From: Alistipes sp.
GTDB lineage: Bacteria; Bacteroidota; Bacteroidia; Bacteroidales; Rikenellaceae
Length of the DNA: 47,014 nt
Assembly (NCBI GenBank): GCA_017559615.1
Contig: JAFYRB010000054.1
Span: forward strand, 1 to 47,014
Reading direction: 5' to 3'
Below are positions 16,202 to 25,980 of the stretch, piece after piece. Under the pieces are notes generated by a model. That model searched no databases. It saw only the letters and a program-made list of their open reading frames with translations, and had not been told where the DNA came from. The stretch's first letter is position 1; each line of letters opens with the position of its first letter. A program made the position numbers and the translations under genes.

Positions 16202-17389
16202 CTATAGACCAAGCTTCTTGCGAATATCCTTTGGAATAGCGTTCTTGTGAACAAAGATGTTCATAGTCTTGTAGCGAACGAATGCCTTTGAAGCATACCA
16301 GTGACCCTTGTAAGTACCAGCCTCGCCCCAAGAGTTCTTAACCATATAGTACTCTGTACCATTCTGGTCCTTTGCAATACCGTAGATAAGCATACCGTGG
16401 TCATCGGTAGTCTCCCAGTTGTCGTATGCAATCTGACGCTCCTCCTGTGTACACCACTTCTGTGTAGTAGGCATAGGGGTATTCTTACGCTCCTCCTCTG
16501 TCAAGTTAAGCCACTTTGCCATATCTGAACCCTGAAGGTCTGCCTTCGATGAGTCGTCTGGAAGAACTGCAGTACCCATACGTGTAAAGCCCTTCTCGCT
16601 TACGTCGCTACCCCAAGCGATAGTGTAGCCCTCTGCGATAGCGTTGTCGAATACCTCCATAAGCTCATCGATTGGGAGGTTATAAGACTCTGCCCAACGC
16701 CAGTTATCTGGAATCTCAAGTGCAAAGCTCTCGTAGAATGGGTGGTGTGTGAAAGATGTCAAAGATACATAGTCGTCAGCGTTCAAGCCCAAAGACTCGT
16801 AGAATGACTGTGGAGTGTACTCCTTGCCATTGTATGTGAACTTCTCTGGACGCTCGCCGAGATATACATCGTGGATAGCCTCGATAGTCTTCTTCCACAA
16901 TGGCTGACCATCAGCACCTACCTGCAAGCTGCGGTGGCGACCCTTTGCGATAGCTGCAACAACAGCATCGCTAACTGCAGAGAGCTCGTTGTGGTTGCTA
17001 AGCTCCATACCATACATAACACCTGGACGCATCTCAGCCTCTGGAACAAGACCGAACTTCTCCATACCATAGATTACATCGTAGAACGAGCCACCCTGTG
17101 CGAATGACACATCACCGTGAGTGCGAACTGCCTTCTCAGCACGCTCAAGGTATGTGTTGTGAACGATGAACATCTCAGAGAAATCATACTCGCCCTTACC
17201 CATACGCAAAAGCTCTGACTCGATAAATGCCAATGATGAGTAGCACCAGCAAGTACCAGCCTGATTCTGGTTCTTGATGCTTGTGATAGCATTCTGCTTC
17301 ACAACTGTAAACTCTGGAGCAGGAGCCTCCTGCGCCATAGCACCTGTCGCCAACAAAAGGCCAAGTGCCAAACCAAAGATTTTCTTCAT
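16202..17389 (-). CDS. secreted C1 papain-like peptidase (aminopeptidase C / PepC-like)
   Basis: The 395-residue product has a cleavable signal peptide (MKKIFGLALGLLLATGAMAQ). The mature enzyme shows the bleomycin hydrolase/PepC (C1B) pattern: SIKNQNQAGTCWCYSSLAF with catalytic Cys47, DDHGMLIYGIAKDQNG with catalytic His331, and YMVKNSWGEAG with catalytic Asn352. SEMFIVHNTYLERAEKAVR, GGSFYDVIYGMEKFGLVP and NLPIDELMEVFDNAIAEGY also fit the C1B fold. PepC enzymes remove N-terminal residues from peptides and are mostly cytosolic; this one is exported, so it probably trims peptides in the periplasm or outside. Length is slightly under the usual 430-450. A terminator follows. TopA lies 34 nt upstream in the same direction, so read-through from topA is possible. 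Confidence 0.9.
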   Translation of the reverse strand: MKKIFGLALGLLLATGAMAQEAPAPEFTVVKQNAITSIKNQNQAGTCWCYSSLAFIESELLRMGKGEYDFSEMFIVHNTYLERAEKAVRTHGDVSFAQGGSFYDVIYGMEKFGLVPEAEMRPGVMYGMELSNHNELSAVSDAVVAAIAKGRHRSLQVGADGQPLWKKTIEAIHDVYLGERPEKFTYNGKEYTPQSFYESLGLNADDYVSLTSFTHHPFYESFALEIPDNWRWAESYNLPIDELMEVFDNAIAEGYTIAWGSDVSEKGFTRMGTAVLPDDSSKADLQGSDMAKWLNLTEEERKNTPMPTTQKWCTQEERQIAYDNWETTDDHGMLIYGIAKDQNGTEYYMVKNSWGEAGTYKGHWYASKAFVRYKTMNIFVHKNAIPKDIRKKLGL

Positions 17390-17423
17390 AATAAAATAGT
17401 TTTAAGGTATTTGTTCAAAAAAT

Positions 17424-19727
17424 TTATTTCTTGCTCTTTGCCACAATACGCTGACAATCTACGTAGCTCAACGAATCTACCTTCGCACCCTTTGGCAGAC
17501 GGTAGTTCTTACCATTATAGGCGATGTATGGGCCATACTGACCACTCTTAACCACCATATTTGGATCCTCGGCAAACGTACGCAAAGGCTCCGATGCTGC
17601 ACGCTGCTTGGCGATATTCTCCTTAAGAAGCTCCTCAGCACGCTCGCGTGTAATGGTGTATGGGTCATCGCCCTTCTGCAACGATGCGAAGGTCTTACCG
17701 TGACGTACATAAGGGCCAAACTTTCCAACACCAACCATCAACGGCTCGCCATCCAACTCACCGAGGTCACGTGGCAAGGCGAACAACTCCAACGCCTCCT
17801 CCAACGTGATAGACTCAATGAGTTGTCCCTTCTTCAGCGACGCAAACTGTCCCTTACCGCCATCCTCATTCTCAAGCTCTACCATAGGGCCGTAGCGACC
17901 AATACGCGCCTTGACGATACAACCGCTCTTAGGGTCGGTACCCAACACTCGTACCGACTGCACACTACGGTCGCTCTGCGTGCCTACGGCCTTATCAACC
18001 AAGAGGTGGAATGGGTCATAGAAGTCACGAATCATATCTGTCCAGGCGATATCGCCCTCGGCAACGCGGTCGAACTCCTTCTCGACATTTGCCGTAAAGT
18101 GGTAGTCCATAATCGACGAGAACTGTGTCTCGAGGTAGTCGTTAACAACCATACCGATATCGGTTGGTGCCAAGCGATTCTTCTCCTTGCCATAGCTCTC
18201 GGTAACCATCTTCTCCGAAATCTTATCGCCTGCGAGCGTGAGCTGCAATGTCTGACGCTTCTGGCCCTCGCGGTTCTGCTTCACAACATAGCCACGATTG
18301 ATAATCGTAGTGATAGTAGGGGCATAGGTTGAAGGACGGCCAATACCCAATTCCTCGAGGCGCTTTACAAGTGCTGCCTCGTTATATCGTGATGGTGCTA
18401 CGCTATAACGCTCCTGCGCCGTAATAGTCGTAGGAAGCACCTTATCGCCAACATTCATCTTTGGCAGGATACCACCCTCGCCCTCATTCTGTGCATCCTC
18501 CTCGACAGACTCCGAGTAGAGGCGCATAAAGCCGTCGAAACGTACAACCTCACCTGTGGCTACGAACTGCTCCTTGCGACGCTCAAGGTCGACAACGATA
18601 GTCGTTCTATCCAACTCGGCAGGTACCATCTGCGATGCTATGGTACGCTTCCAGATAAGGTCATAGAGCTTCTTCTCGGCCGCTGTACCCTCAATCTCGT
18701 GACGCTCGATGTACGAAGGACGGATAGCCTCGTGAGCCTCCTGCGCACCCTTCGACTTGGTCTTGAAGTTGTGAGGGTAGGAGTACTTCGCACCAAAGAG
18801 GCGAGTAATCTCGTTCTTACACTGCGTGATGGCCATCTGCGAGAGGTTCACAGAGTCGGTACGCATATATGTGATAAGACCCTGCTCGTAGAGTTTCTGC
18901 GCTACGGACATAGTCTGCGACACGCTCATACCAAGTTTACGGCCAGCCTCCTGCTGAAGCGTAGAGGTCGTAAATGGTGGCGCAGCGAAGCGCTGCATAG
19001 GCTTCTCCTCGGCCTTTGTAACGGTGAAGTTCTCGCCGATGCAATCACGAAGGAACTGCTCCGCCTCCACACGTGTGGCAAATGCCTGTGACAATGTAGC
19101 CTTGAAGAGTGTCTTTGAGGCATCCTCCTGGGCGTAGAACTGTCCTACAACGCGGTACTGCGCAACAGAGTTATGAGCAATAATCTCGCGCTCACGCTCC
19201 ACGATAAGACGTACCGCAACACTCTGCACACGACCTGCCGAGAGTGCTGGGCGCACCTTCTTCCACAACACTGGCGAAAGCTCGAAGCCCACCAAGCGGT
19301 CCAAGACACGGCGTGCCTGCTGTGCGTTTACGAGATTTAGGTCGATAGTACGTGGATTCTCGATAGCATCGAGGATAGCACGCTGCGTAATCTCGTGAAA
19401 GACAATACGTTTAGTCTGCTCGATAGGCAACTGAAGCACCTTTGCCAAGTGCCACGCAATAGCCTCTCCCTCGCGGTCCTCATCGGATGCCAACCACACG
19501 GTCTTCGCCTCACGTGCCAAACGCGATAGCTCGTCTACAACTTTACGCTTATCTTCTGGTATCTCGTATATTGGTTCAAACTGATTATCGAGGTCTACAC
19601 CGAGCCCCTTCTTTGCCAAGTCGCGGATATGGCCAAAGCTCGACTTAACCATAAAGCCCTTACCCAGGAACTTCTCGATGGTCTTGGCCTTGGCTGGAGA
19701 CTCAACAATCACTAAATTCTCTTGCAT
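17424..19727 (-). CDS. topA: DNA topoisomerase I (type IA)
   Basis: TopA relaxes negative supercoils through a transient 5'-phosphotyrosine link to one DNA strand. The 767-residue protein begins with the Toprim domain (NLVIVESPAKAKTIEKFLG; acidic cluster ASDEDREGEAIAWH at 80-93). It has the type IA core with LSAGRVQSVAVRLIVERE and the active-site tyrosine in GLITYMRTDSVNLS (Tyr287), followed by GIGRPSTYAPTI. The C-terminus carries Topo_C_assoc-like repeats (GRYGPMVEL, GKFGPYVRHGK, GQYGPYIAYNGKNYRLPKG) and no four-cysteine zinc fingers, unlike the E. coli enzyme. It is the last gene of the long minus-strand block; TATTTTTG at 19758-19751 just upstream could be an internal -7 element without a good -33. 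Confidence 0.97.
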   Translation of the reverse strand: MQENLVIVESPAKAKTIEKFLGKGFMVKSSFGHIRDLAKKGLGVDLDNQFEPIYEIPEDKRKVVDELSRLAREAKTVWLASDEDREGEAIAWHLAKVLQLPIEQTKRIVFHEITQRAILDAIENPRTIDLNLVNAQQARRVLDRLVGFELSPVLWKKVRPALSAGRVQSVAVRLIVEREREIIAHNSVAQYRVVGQFYAQEDASKTLFKATLSQAFATRVEAEQFLRDCIGENFTVTKAEEKPMQRFAAPPFTTSTLQQEAGRKLGMSVSQTMSVAQKLYEQGLITYMRTDSVNLSQMAITQCKNEITRLFGAKYSYPHNFKTKSKGAQEAHEAIRPSYIERHEIEGTAAEKKLYDLIWKRTIASQMVPAELDRTTIVVDLERRKEQFVATGEVVRFDGFMRLYSESVEEDAQNEGEGGILPKMNVGDKVLPTTITAQERYSVAPSRYNEAALVKRLEELGIGRPSTYAPTITTIINRGYVVKQNREGQKRQTLQLTLAGDKISEKMVTESYGKEKNRLAPTDIGMVVNDYLETQFSSIMDYHFTANVEKEFDRVAEGDIAWTDMIRDFYDPFHLLVDKAVGTQSDRSVQSVRVLGTDPKSGCIVKARIGRYGPMVELENEDGGKGQFASLKKGQLIESITLEEALELFALPRDLGELDGEPLMVGVGKFGPYVRHGKTFASLQKGDDPYTITRERAEELLKENIAKQRAASEPLRTFAEDPNMVVKSGQYGPYIAYNGKNYRLPKGAKVDSLSYVDCQRIVAKSKK

Positions 19728-19769
19728 TACAAATATCTCTTTTACTCTTGCAAAAATAGTTCAATACTC

Positions 19770-21386
19770 TTAATCTACGATGGTGTAGGTCAACTCCAAC
19801 TTTATAGGAGCCACACCCCTCTGGCCATTCACCTCACCATCCATACCATAAATCGCCTGACGCTTGAAGCCATAGAGCGAGTAGGCCTCAGGGGCGAGAT
19901 AGAAGCGGCGAAGCGACATATAATCATCATCCGAAGCGAACTTCTCGAAATCGACCTTGCCACTCTCATCGACATAGTCCGACGCTGCGTTAATCAGCGA
20001 CTGCAAATATATCGAGATATCCATCTTGTAGCACGCCAACGAGCGATTCAAGTAACCATCGTAGTTAAGCTTCGTGCTGCTTGTCTCGACGGTATACATA
20101 TAGTCGGTTATGGCAATCAACCTGTTATAGCTGGTATAGCAGCCCAATCTCGACATCGAAGCGTTCAAAATAGGAGTTATAGTGCCTGGGCTAAGGATGT
20201 TATAATCGTAATCCGAACCCTCGAGGTAGACCGACATCATAGCCTGATTAACCGAGACAACAGCACTCTTACCCGCCGAGGTGACAATATCTGCCAAATC
20301 CTGAATAAAGGCATCGGTAAACTCAACCTCTGTAACTACGCCACCCATACCATCTACGTAGCACGTAGTGAGCATCTCCTCGGTACCAACCTTCGAAGAG
20401 CTGAAGTCGTGCTTCACACTGTTAATCGACACACCACCTGCATCCAAATCGTAGGTATCAGGATCGAGGTAGAGGTTATAGACCATATAGGTAGTATCGC
20501 GGATAATCGTAGGATCCTCCTCGTAGCGACCACGGGCGTAGAGCAAAAGTGCGGTATTCTCCAAGTCAGTAGCCAACATAAGACCATTAGAACCCTCCTT
20601 TGGCTTGATGTAGATACCCCTAACCTGCTCCAAGAACTTAGCCTCGTTGCCGTTGACATAGATGCTATCGAGGTCTAAGGCAAGGCCATTCTTCTTCTCA
20701 TCGTCGAGGTCGGTAGTAAGCATAAGGCGTGAGATATACTCTGCCGTAGCTGGCGTAGACTCCAGACGCACATCGCTATTCTTCGGGTTGGACATATCGC
20801 CAACATAAATCTCGCGCTCCTGGTCGGGGAACGTAAACTCGAAGATAGGCTCCGCGGAGATATATGGCGTAGGATCGAAGTTGATGAAGAATGTCGTATC
20901 CTTATCCTCGGGGAGATTGAAGTAGTCGTTCGAGATAATCTCGTAGACCTCGAAGCGGTACTTCTGCGTCGTATCGCCGTGATAGTCTGTGATATACAAC
21001 GACAACAACATAGAGTCATAGATAGGTCGGTAGCCCCAGCCACGTCCCTCGGGAAGTGACAAACTGAAGACCATCTGCGACATAAAGCCCGCCTCGCGCG
21101 TACCATATATATCACTATGCTCACAGCCGAAGTAACCCTTACGGATATTCGACGAGAGGATAGAGTCGGTCTGATAGAGGCGTGTTGTCGTAAGGGCGCA
21201 CTCCCTCTCGGTGTCGCCATCCTTGACCTTACCCAACTCATAGACACGTCGTTTGAGTGTCATATTCTGGTCGGTAGGGACAAACTCCGCACCCATCGAA
21301 TAATCTACCTCTGTGGTGCAACCTACAATGCTAAACACAGCAAGAAGCATCACAGCAATATGAAGTATCCTTCTATAATTCGTCAT
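19770..21386 (-). CDS. DUF4270 family lipoprotein
   Basis: I start the protein at the ATG at 21386, not 21491. It then begins MTNYRRILHIAVMLLAVFSIVGC, a proper lipoprotein signal; the longer version adds 35 Arg/Ser-rich residues that are simply the other frame of the upstream gene. The mature protein (about 515 residues) is beta-rich, starting TTEVDYSMGAEFVPTDQNM and with repeated aromatic strands, a layout matching DUF4270, a Bacteroidota envelope family of unknown function. It overlaps the end of the GT5-like gene by 14 nt, so the pair is translationally coupled, and topA follows after 42 nt. Family recognition is by neighbourhood and N-terminal pattern; no enzymatic motif seen. Confidence 0.8.
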   Translation of the reverse strand: MTNYRRILHIAVMLLAVFSIVGCTTEVDYSMGAEFVPTDQNMTLKRRVYELGKVKDGDTERECALTTTRLYQTDSILSSNIRKGYFGCEHSDIYGTREAGFMSQMVFSLSLPEGRGWGYRPIYDSMLLSLYITDYHGDTTQKYRFEVYEIISNDYFNLPEDKDTTFFINFDPTPYISAEPIFEFTFPDQEREIYVGDMSNPKNSDVRLESTPATAEYISRLMLTTDLDDEKKNGLALDLDSIYVNGNEAKFLEQVRGIYIKPKEGSNGLMLATDLENTALLLYARGRYEEDPTIIRDTTYMVYNLYLDPDTYDLDAGGVSINSVKHDFSSSKVGTEEMLTTCYVDGMGGVVTEVEFTDAFIQDLADIVTSAGKSAVVSVNQAMMSVYLEGSDYDYNILSPGTITPILNASMSRLGCYTSYNRLIAITDYMYTVETSSTKLNYDGYLNRSLACYKMDISIYLQSLINAASDYVDESGKVDFEKFASDDDYMSLRRFYLAPEAYSLYGFKRQAIYGMDGEVNGQRGVAPIKLELTYTIVD

Positions 21387-22179
21387 AGAACTTTTTGTAA
21401 TTATCGAAGACCTCCTTATCGTCACCTGCCTGATAGTCGAGAACCTTCTTGCCACGGCTACGTGCGTACTCGATAATCTCGGCATCGGCATTTGGCGAGG
21501 TCACAATTATGCCATCTGCATAATCAATAACGAAACGGTATAGGTTTTGGTATGATGGCTCCTCCAAAATAGACATCTGGCTATCCATAATACCCTCCTC
21601 CTCGAGTTTCTGCTTGAACTCCTTTGCAAGCTCACCCTCGAACTTATCGTCCGACAACGACAACACAATCTTCACATCGCGGAAGAGTGGATCATCATAA
21701 AATACCTTCTTGAGGTACATTGGAGCAATAGCCGAGAACCATCCGTGGCAGTGAACGATGGTTGGTGACCAGCGGAGCTTCTTTACGGTCTCGAGCATAC
21801 CGCGTGCGAAGAATATCGCGCGGTCGTCGTTATCCTCGAACATATTACCCTCTGCATCGTGAAGTATAGCGCGACGTGAGAAGTAGTCATCATTGTCGAT
21901 GAAGTAGACCTGAAGACGTGCCGCAGGGATAGATGCCACCTTGATGATGAGCTGATGATCGTTATCGTTGATGATAAGGTTCATACCCGAGAGGCGGATA
22001 ACCTCGTGGAGCTGGTTTCTACGCTCATTTATACAGCCATAACGTGGCATAAAAGTACGCACCTCAGAGCCTCGCTCCTGCATCTGGCGAGCCATATCGA
22101 GGCTCAACTTCGAGAAGTCATTCTCGGCAGTATATGGAGAGATCTCCTGACACACGTACAATATCTTGTTTGTTGCCAT
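21373..22179 (-). CDS. half-length GT5 glycogen/starch synthase-like protein
   Basis: The 268-residue protein aligns in style with only the N-terminal catalytic half of GT5 glycogen synthases: KILYVCQEISPYTAENDFSK, MQERGSEVRTFMPRYGCINER, VYFIDNDDYFSRRA, DDRAIFFARGMLETV and PTIVHCHGWFSAIAP. The family's sugar-nucleotide motif K-x-G-G-L near the N-terminus is not present: the equivalent stretch reads ENDFSKLS. The C-terminal GT-B domain, which carries the second part of the active site, is absent. Such short versions are widespread in Bacteroidales and usually annotated as glycogen synthase. The missing parts make normal glycogen synthesis by this protein alone unlikely. It lies 26 nt after queA and overlaps the DUF4270 gene by 14 nt. 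Confidence 0.8.
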   Translation of the reverse strand: MATNKILYVCQEISPYTAENDFSKLSLDMARQMQERGSEVRTFMPRYGCINERRNQLHEVIRLSGMNLIINDNDHQLIIKVASIPAARLQVYFIDNDDYFSRRAILHDAEGNMFEDNDDRAIFFARGMLETVKKLRWSPTIVHCHGWFSAIAPMYLKKVFYDDPLFRDVKIVLSLSDDKFEGELAKEFKQKLEEEGIMDSQMSILEEPSYQNLYRFVIDYADGIIVTSPNADAEIIEYARSRGKKVLDYQAGDDKEVFDNYKKFYDEL

Positions 22180-22205
22180 AGTTTCGGTAGTTTTCTAACT
22201 AAAAA

Positions 22206-23255
22206 TTATAGAATCAACATTGCATCGCCGTAAGTACCAAAGCGATAGCCCTCCTTAACAGCCTCGGCGTATGCCTGCATAACAAGGTCATAACCACCAA
22301 ACGCCGCTACCATCATCAACTGTGTTGAGTATGGCAAGTGGAAGTTCGATACAAAGGCATCGGCAGAGGTAAACTGATATGGGTGGAAGATGAACTTATT
22401 TGTCCAACCATCCATAGGCTTAAGCATACCACCCACAGATACGGCGGTCTCCATAGCACGCATAACAGTTGTACCGATAGCCACGATTTTGCGGCCATCA
22501 CGCTTTGCAGTGTTCACCAACTCGGCAGTCTCTGGTGTGATAACAAACTGCTCCGAGTCCATCTTATGCTTCGACAAATCCTCAACATCCACAGTGCGGA
22601 AGTTACCAAGACCTACGTGGAGTGTCAAGAACGCACGGTCGATACCCTTAATCTCCATACGCTTCATAAGGTGCTTCGAGAAGTGAAGACCTGCCGTAGG
22701 AGCTGCCACAGCACCCTCCTTCTCGGCATAGATAGTCTGATACCACTCGGCATCCTCTGGCTCAACAGTCTCACGTACCCAACGTGGAAGTGGTGTCTCA
22801 CCCAAGTTATAGAGCGCCTCCTTGAACTCCTCGTACGAACCATCGTAGAGGAAGCGCAATGTACGACCGCGAGAGGTGGTGTTGTCGATAACCTCGGCAC
22901 CCATCAACTCATCGTTACCAAAATACAACTTATTACCGATACGGATTTTACGTGCTGGGTCCACAAGAACATCCCAGAGGCGAAGCTCACGGTTGAGCTC
23001 GCGGAGCAAGAATATCTCGATATCGGCACCTGTCTTCTCCTTACAACCCTGAAGGCGAGCAGGGAATACCTTTGTGTCGTTGAACACAAACATATCCTTC
23101 TCGTCGAAATACTCTATGATATCTTTAAATGTGCGGTGCTCAATCTCACCTGTAGCACGGTGAAGCACCATAAGGCGGGCGTCATCACGGTTTACCGTAG
23201 GATACTTTGCAATCATATCCTCGCTAAACTCATAGCCATACTGCGATAACTTCAT
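22206..23255 (-). CDS. queA: S-adenosylmethionine:tRNA ribosyltransferase-isomerase
   Basis: QueA transfers and rearranges the ribose of AdoMet onto preQ1 at the wobble position of tRNAs with GUN anticodons, giving epoxyqueuosine. The 349-residue protein has the family set: [19 protein letters not shown], the segment [38 protein letters not shown] (about 180-196) and [25 protein letters not shown], then [21 protein letters not shown] near the C-terminus. Length and motifs are normal. It sits 44 nt after truB, another tRNA modification gene, and 26 nt before the GT5-like gene, within the yfhO-to-topA block. Confidence 0.97.
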   Translation of the reverse strand: MKLSQYGYEFSEDMIAKYPTVNRDDARLMVLHRATGEIEHRTFKDIIEYFDEKDMFVFNDTKVFPARLQGCKEKTGADIEIFLLRELNRELRLWDVLVDPARKIRIGNKLYFGNDELMGAEVIDNTTSRGRTLRFLYDGSYEEFKEALYNLGETPLPRWVRETVEPEDAEWYQTIYAEKEGAVAAPTAGLHFSKHLMKRMEIKGIDRAFLTLHVGLGNFRTVDVEDLSKHKMDSEQFVITPETAELVNTAKRDGRKIVAIGTTVMRAMETAVSVGGMLKPMDGWTNKFIFHPYQFTSADAFVSNFHLPYSTQLMMVAAFGGYDLVMQAYAEAVKEGYRFGTYGDAMLIL

Positions 23256-23299
23256 ATCTATGAAATAAAATGGTTAACAAATATTATACGTAAAACTCG

Positions 23300-24013
23300 C
23301 TATTTTGTTTCACGTTCGCGCAACTTTTCCATAAATTCGTCGAGAGTGTGTCCCTCCTCAACCCTATAACCACCACTACGTGTGCGACGCAACGAGCTGA
23401 GGTAAGCACCACTTTGGAGTGCCTCGCCAATCTCAAATGCGAGGGAGCGGATGTAGGTACCCTTGCTGCATCGAACGCGAATCTTGATGCGAGGCATATC
23501 ATACTCCATAAGCTCCATATCGTAGATTGTTATAAGAGCCTTCTTAAGCTCTATCTCCTCGCCAGCACGCGCAAACTCATAGGCACGCACTCCCTGCACC
23601 TTCTTTGCAGAGTACAACGGAGGCAGCTGCTCGCGCTCACCACAAAGGCTACGCAATGCCTCCTCGACAGCCTCACGTGTGATATGCTCGGTAGGATAGG
23701 TGGCATCTACCTCGTGCTCCATATCTCCCGAAGGGGTTGTAGCACCAAGCTGAAGCTCTGCCACATACTCCTTCTCCTCGGCCTGCAACGCCTCAACGCT
23801 CTTGGTAGCGCGGCCTATGCATACGAGCAACACGCCCGTAGCCAGAGGATCGAGAGTTCCAGCGTGGCCAATCTTAATCTTCGGAAAGCCACACTTGCGG
23901 AGCTGAAACTTTATCTTTCGAACTACATCTGCCGATGTCCACTCATAAGGCTTGTCAATCAGTGCGACATAGCCCTCTGGGAAATCGACATTCATCAACG
24001 AAAACTCACTCAT
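23300..24013 (-). CDS. truB: tRNA pseudouridine-55 synthase
   Basis: TruB converts U55 in the T-loop of tRNAs to pseudouridine. The 237-residue protein has the family opening VALIDKPYEWTSADVVRKIK and the catalytic motif KIGHAGTLDPLATGVLLVCIG with the nucleophile Asp55. TPSGDMEHEVDA, QLPPLYSAKKVQGVRAYEFARAG and CSKGTYIRSLAFEIGEAL follow, all standard. The C-terminus ends in a short tail (TLDEFMEKLRERETK), without a long PUA-type extension, which fits the shorter Bacteroidota form. It lies 17 nt after uppP and 44 nt before queA. Confidence 0.97.
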   Translation of the reverse strand: MSEFSLMNVDFPEGYVALIDKPYEWTSADVVRKIKFQLRKCGFPKIKIGHAGTLDPLATGVLLVCIGRATKSVEALQAEEKEYVAELQLGATTPSGDMEHEVDATYPTEHITREAVEEALRSLCGEREQLPPLYSAKKVQGVRAYEFARAGEEIELKKALITIYDMELMEYDMPRIKIRVRCSKGTYIRSLAFEIGEALQSGAYLSSLRRTRSGGYRVEEGHTLDEFMEKLRERETK

Positions 24014-24030
24014 CTATTTACTATCTAAGG

Positions 24031-24825
24031 TTAGAATATATATGTTCCAATTGCTATCAATCCGACAACGGCGCAGTAGAGAGCAAACCATATCAGCTTG
24101 CCACGCTTCACAACGCCTATCATAAACTTGCACGCCAAGCATCCCACGACAAATGCTACAATGAAGCCCGCAACAAGAGCCTCTACACTGATACCCGTAA
24201 CGGCAAAGCCACCATCCACAACGTCGAGGAGTGTCTGGCCGAGGATTGGCGCCAACACCATAAGGAACGAGAATGTTGCGACAGCACCCTTCTGGTTACC
24301 GAGCAACAAGCCCGTTGCGATGGTAGTACCAGAACGTGATAGACCTGGCATAGTAGCCACAGCCTGACCAACGCCAATGATAAATGCATCACGATAGGAG
24401 ATTCTCTCGCGCTGACGAGGACGGGCATAGTAGGCAAAGGCCAACAACACTGCCGTGAGGAGCAACATCGCGCCCACAATCGCCATAATATAGTTCGAGG
24501 CCAGCAGCGCATCCATCTTATCGCGCATAAGGAGGCCTACGATACCCACAGGAATCATCGACACCACGAGCTTTAGGAAGTAGCTCTTCTCGTCGTTCAT
24601 ACCGCGTGTGAAGAGTCCCTTTATAAGCCACCACACCTCGCTCCATAGCACCACGATGGTACTTAACACCGTAGCGGCGTGAAGCATAACGTCGAACGTA
24701 AGGTTATTCTCAATCTCTACGCCAAGAAGCTCCTTGGCGAGCTGAAGATGTCCGCTACTTGATACAGGCAGAAACTCGGTAAGTCCCTGCACGATACCCA
24801 AAATTATTGCCTCTAAGATGCTCAT
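24031..24825 (-). CDS. uppP: undecaprenyl-diphosphatase
   Basis: UppP (BacA) dephosphorylates undecaprenyl diphosphate released during peptidoglycan and glycan assembly, recycling the lipid carrier, and can give bacitracin resistance. The 264-residue integral membrane protein has the two active-site motifs: [22 protein letters not shown] (N-terminal E-rich and PVSSSGH) and [14 protein letters not shown] (about 158-171), with about seven hydrophobic segments. It is bracketed by a DUF3098 gene 2 nt upstream and truB 17 nt downstream. Its function links to MurG in the same window, since both work on the undecaprenyl carrier cycle. Confidence 0.97.
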   Translation of the reverse strand: MSILEAIILGIVQGLTEFLPVSSSGHLQLAKELLGVEIENNLTFDVMLHAATVLSTIVVLWSEVWWLIKGLFTRGMNDEKSYFLKLVVSMIPVGIVGLLMRDKMDALLASNYIMAIVGAMLLLTAVLLAFAYYARPRQRERISYRDAFIIGVGQAVATMPGLSRSGTTIATGLLLGNQKGAVATFSFLMVLAPILGQTLLDVVDGGFAVTGISVEALVAGFIVAFVVGCLACKFMIGVVKRGKLIWFALYCAVVGLIAIGTYIF

Positions 24826-24827
24826 CG

Positions 24828-25088
24828 TTACTCCTTATCTGAGGGTTCGAAACGCTTCATAATAGCTACGCCGACAACAACAAAGCCCGCGATGACAACC
24901 ACAGGGGCAAGTGTAATGCGGCGAAACGAGAATATCGACTCGTCGAACTCCGTTACGGTATGCTCGCCACCGCCCGACATAAGCACAAAGCCGAGGACGA
25001 TGACCAAGAGTCCCGCAAGCATCATAATATAATTCTTCATCGTGAAGGGCATACGTCCCTTCTCCATCTTGTTATCCTTATTCTCCAT
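24828..25088 (-). CDS. DUF3098 small membrane protein
   Basis: An 86-residue protein with two membrane segments (about residues 18-40 and 58-78) separated by a short loop, [26 protein letters not shown] in two parts around residue 41-62. The V-L-G-F-x-L-M-S-G-G-G motif at the end of the first helix and the [11 protein letters not shown] motif before the second identify DUF3098, a Bacteroidota family nearly always found between ftsX and uppP. Its function is not known; linkage suggests a role in division or lipid-carrier recycling. It lies 4 nt after ftsX and 2 nt before uppP. Confidence 0.88.
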   Translation of the reverse strand: MENKDNKMEKGRMPFTMKNYIMMLAGLLVIVLGFVLMSGGGEHTVTEFDESIFSFRRITLAPVVVIAGFVVVGVAIMKRFEPSDKE

Positions 25089-25092
25089 AGTC

Positions 25093-25980
25093 TTAGTAGA
25101 GATATATTTTATTGGATTTCATATTTACAAACTTATTCACCGCGAAGGCACTAAAGAGCAGCGTGATGACTACACCCAAGCTCATAACCGCTCCAATAAT
25201 GATGCCCACCTCACGATAGTCGAGCATCTTGATACCCTCCAACGTATAACTCTCTGCGCCATAGACAACGCCACAAATCATAATCACGGCGATGAGGCCC
25301 GCTACAATACCCTGCTTAAGCGCACTGCCCAAGAATGGACGCATAACATACCACTTCGTAGCACCCACCAACTTCATAGTGTTGATAAGGTAGCGCTTCG
25401 AGTAGATAGCAAGGCGGATGGTGTTATTGAGCAGCAGCAACGAGATGATGAGCAACACACCGAGGAATATCAGCAAACCGATTGTAAGGTGCGAGATGGT
25501 GGTGTGCATATCCTCGACAATATCCACTGGAGGAATCGAGACATACTCCACACCCTCAAGCTCCGCGACAAAGGTCACGAAACCCTCAACGCTCTCCCTT
25601 GTAGAACACTCCTTCGAAAGGGTAACCTCGAAGCTATCGCGCAGCGGGTTCTCGCCAAGCAACATATCGAGGTCTACGTCAAACTGCTTGATAAATGCCT
25701 CGTCGGCAATCTTCTCCTCCTTGCTTATGAACTGCACCTCGTGGCACATCATCGTAGACTCCACGGTACGCAGCAGCTCCTCGCGCTCCACATCCTCCAT
25801 CTCGGAGCTTAGCTCCACCGACACAACAACGCTATCCTTGAGTCGCTCTGCGGCAGAGAGCATCGACAGCGTCACATACGACACCACACCGAGCATAAAG
25901 AGTACCAACGTGATACTCATCGTCGAGATGATATACGAGCGACGTACGTTACGTCTTATCTTCTGTTCCTTACTTGCCAT
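25093..25980 (-). CDS. ftsX: cell division ABC-transporter-like permease FtsX
   Basis: FtsX is a four-helix membrane protein that with the ATPase FtsE controls peptidoglycan hydrolases at the septum. I start at the ATG at 25980 (MASKEQKIRRNVRRSYIIST), giving 295 residues, rather than 26019, because the longer form only adds residues from the overlapping end of the YfhO gene. Visible: a basic N-terminus, the first helix (SITLVLFMLGVVSYVTLS), an extracytoplasmic domain (about 50-165, with VEDVEREELLRTVEST), and a C-terminal FtsX domain with three helices and the motif INTMKLVGATKWYVMRPFL. No ftsE gene lies in the window. It overlaps the upstream YfhO gene by 11 nt and is followed by DUF3098 after 4 nt. 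Confidence 0.93.
   Translation of the reverse strand: MASKEQKIRRNVRRSYIISTMSITLVLFMLGVVSYVTLSMLSAAERLKDSVVVSVELSSEMEDVEREELLRTVESTMMCHEVQFISKEEKIADEAFIKQFDVDLDMLLGENPLRDSFEVTLSKECSTRESVEGFVTFVAELEGVEYVSIPPVDIVEDMHTTISHLTIGLLIFLGVLLIISLLLLNNTIRLAIYSKRYLINTMKLVGATKWYVMRPFLGSALKQGIVAGLIAVIMICGVVYGAESYTLEGIKMLDYREVGIIIGAVMSLGVVITLLFSAFAVNKFVNMKSNKIYLY

Noticed and set aside
19722..20678. Long plus-strand ORF (318 residues) opposite the DUF4270 gene
   Set aside because: It has no promoter, signal or domain and mirrors the codon structure of the DUF4270 gene on the other strand.
21387..21491. 35-residue extension of the DUF4270 protein
   Set aside because: Arg/Ser-rich sequence inside the upstream gene, preceding a complete lipoprotein signal.
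22338..23249. Plus-strand ORF of 303 residues opposite queA
   Set aside because: queA is certain on the minus strand; the ORF is a shadow of its high-GC third positions.
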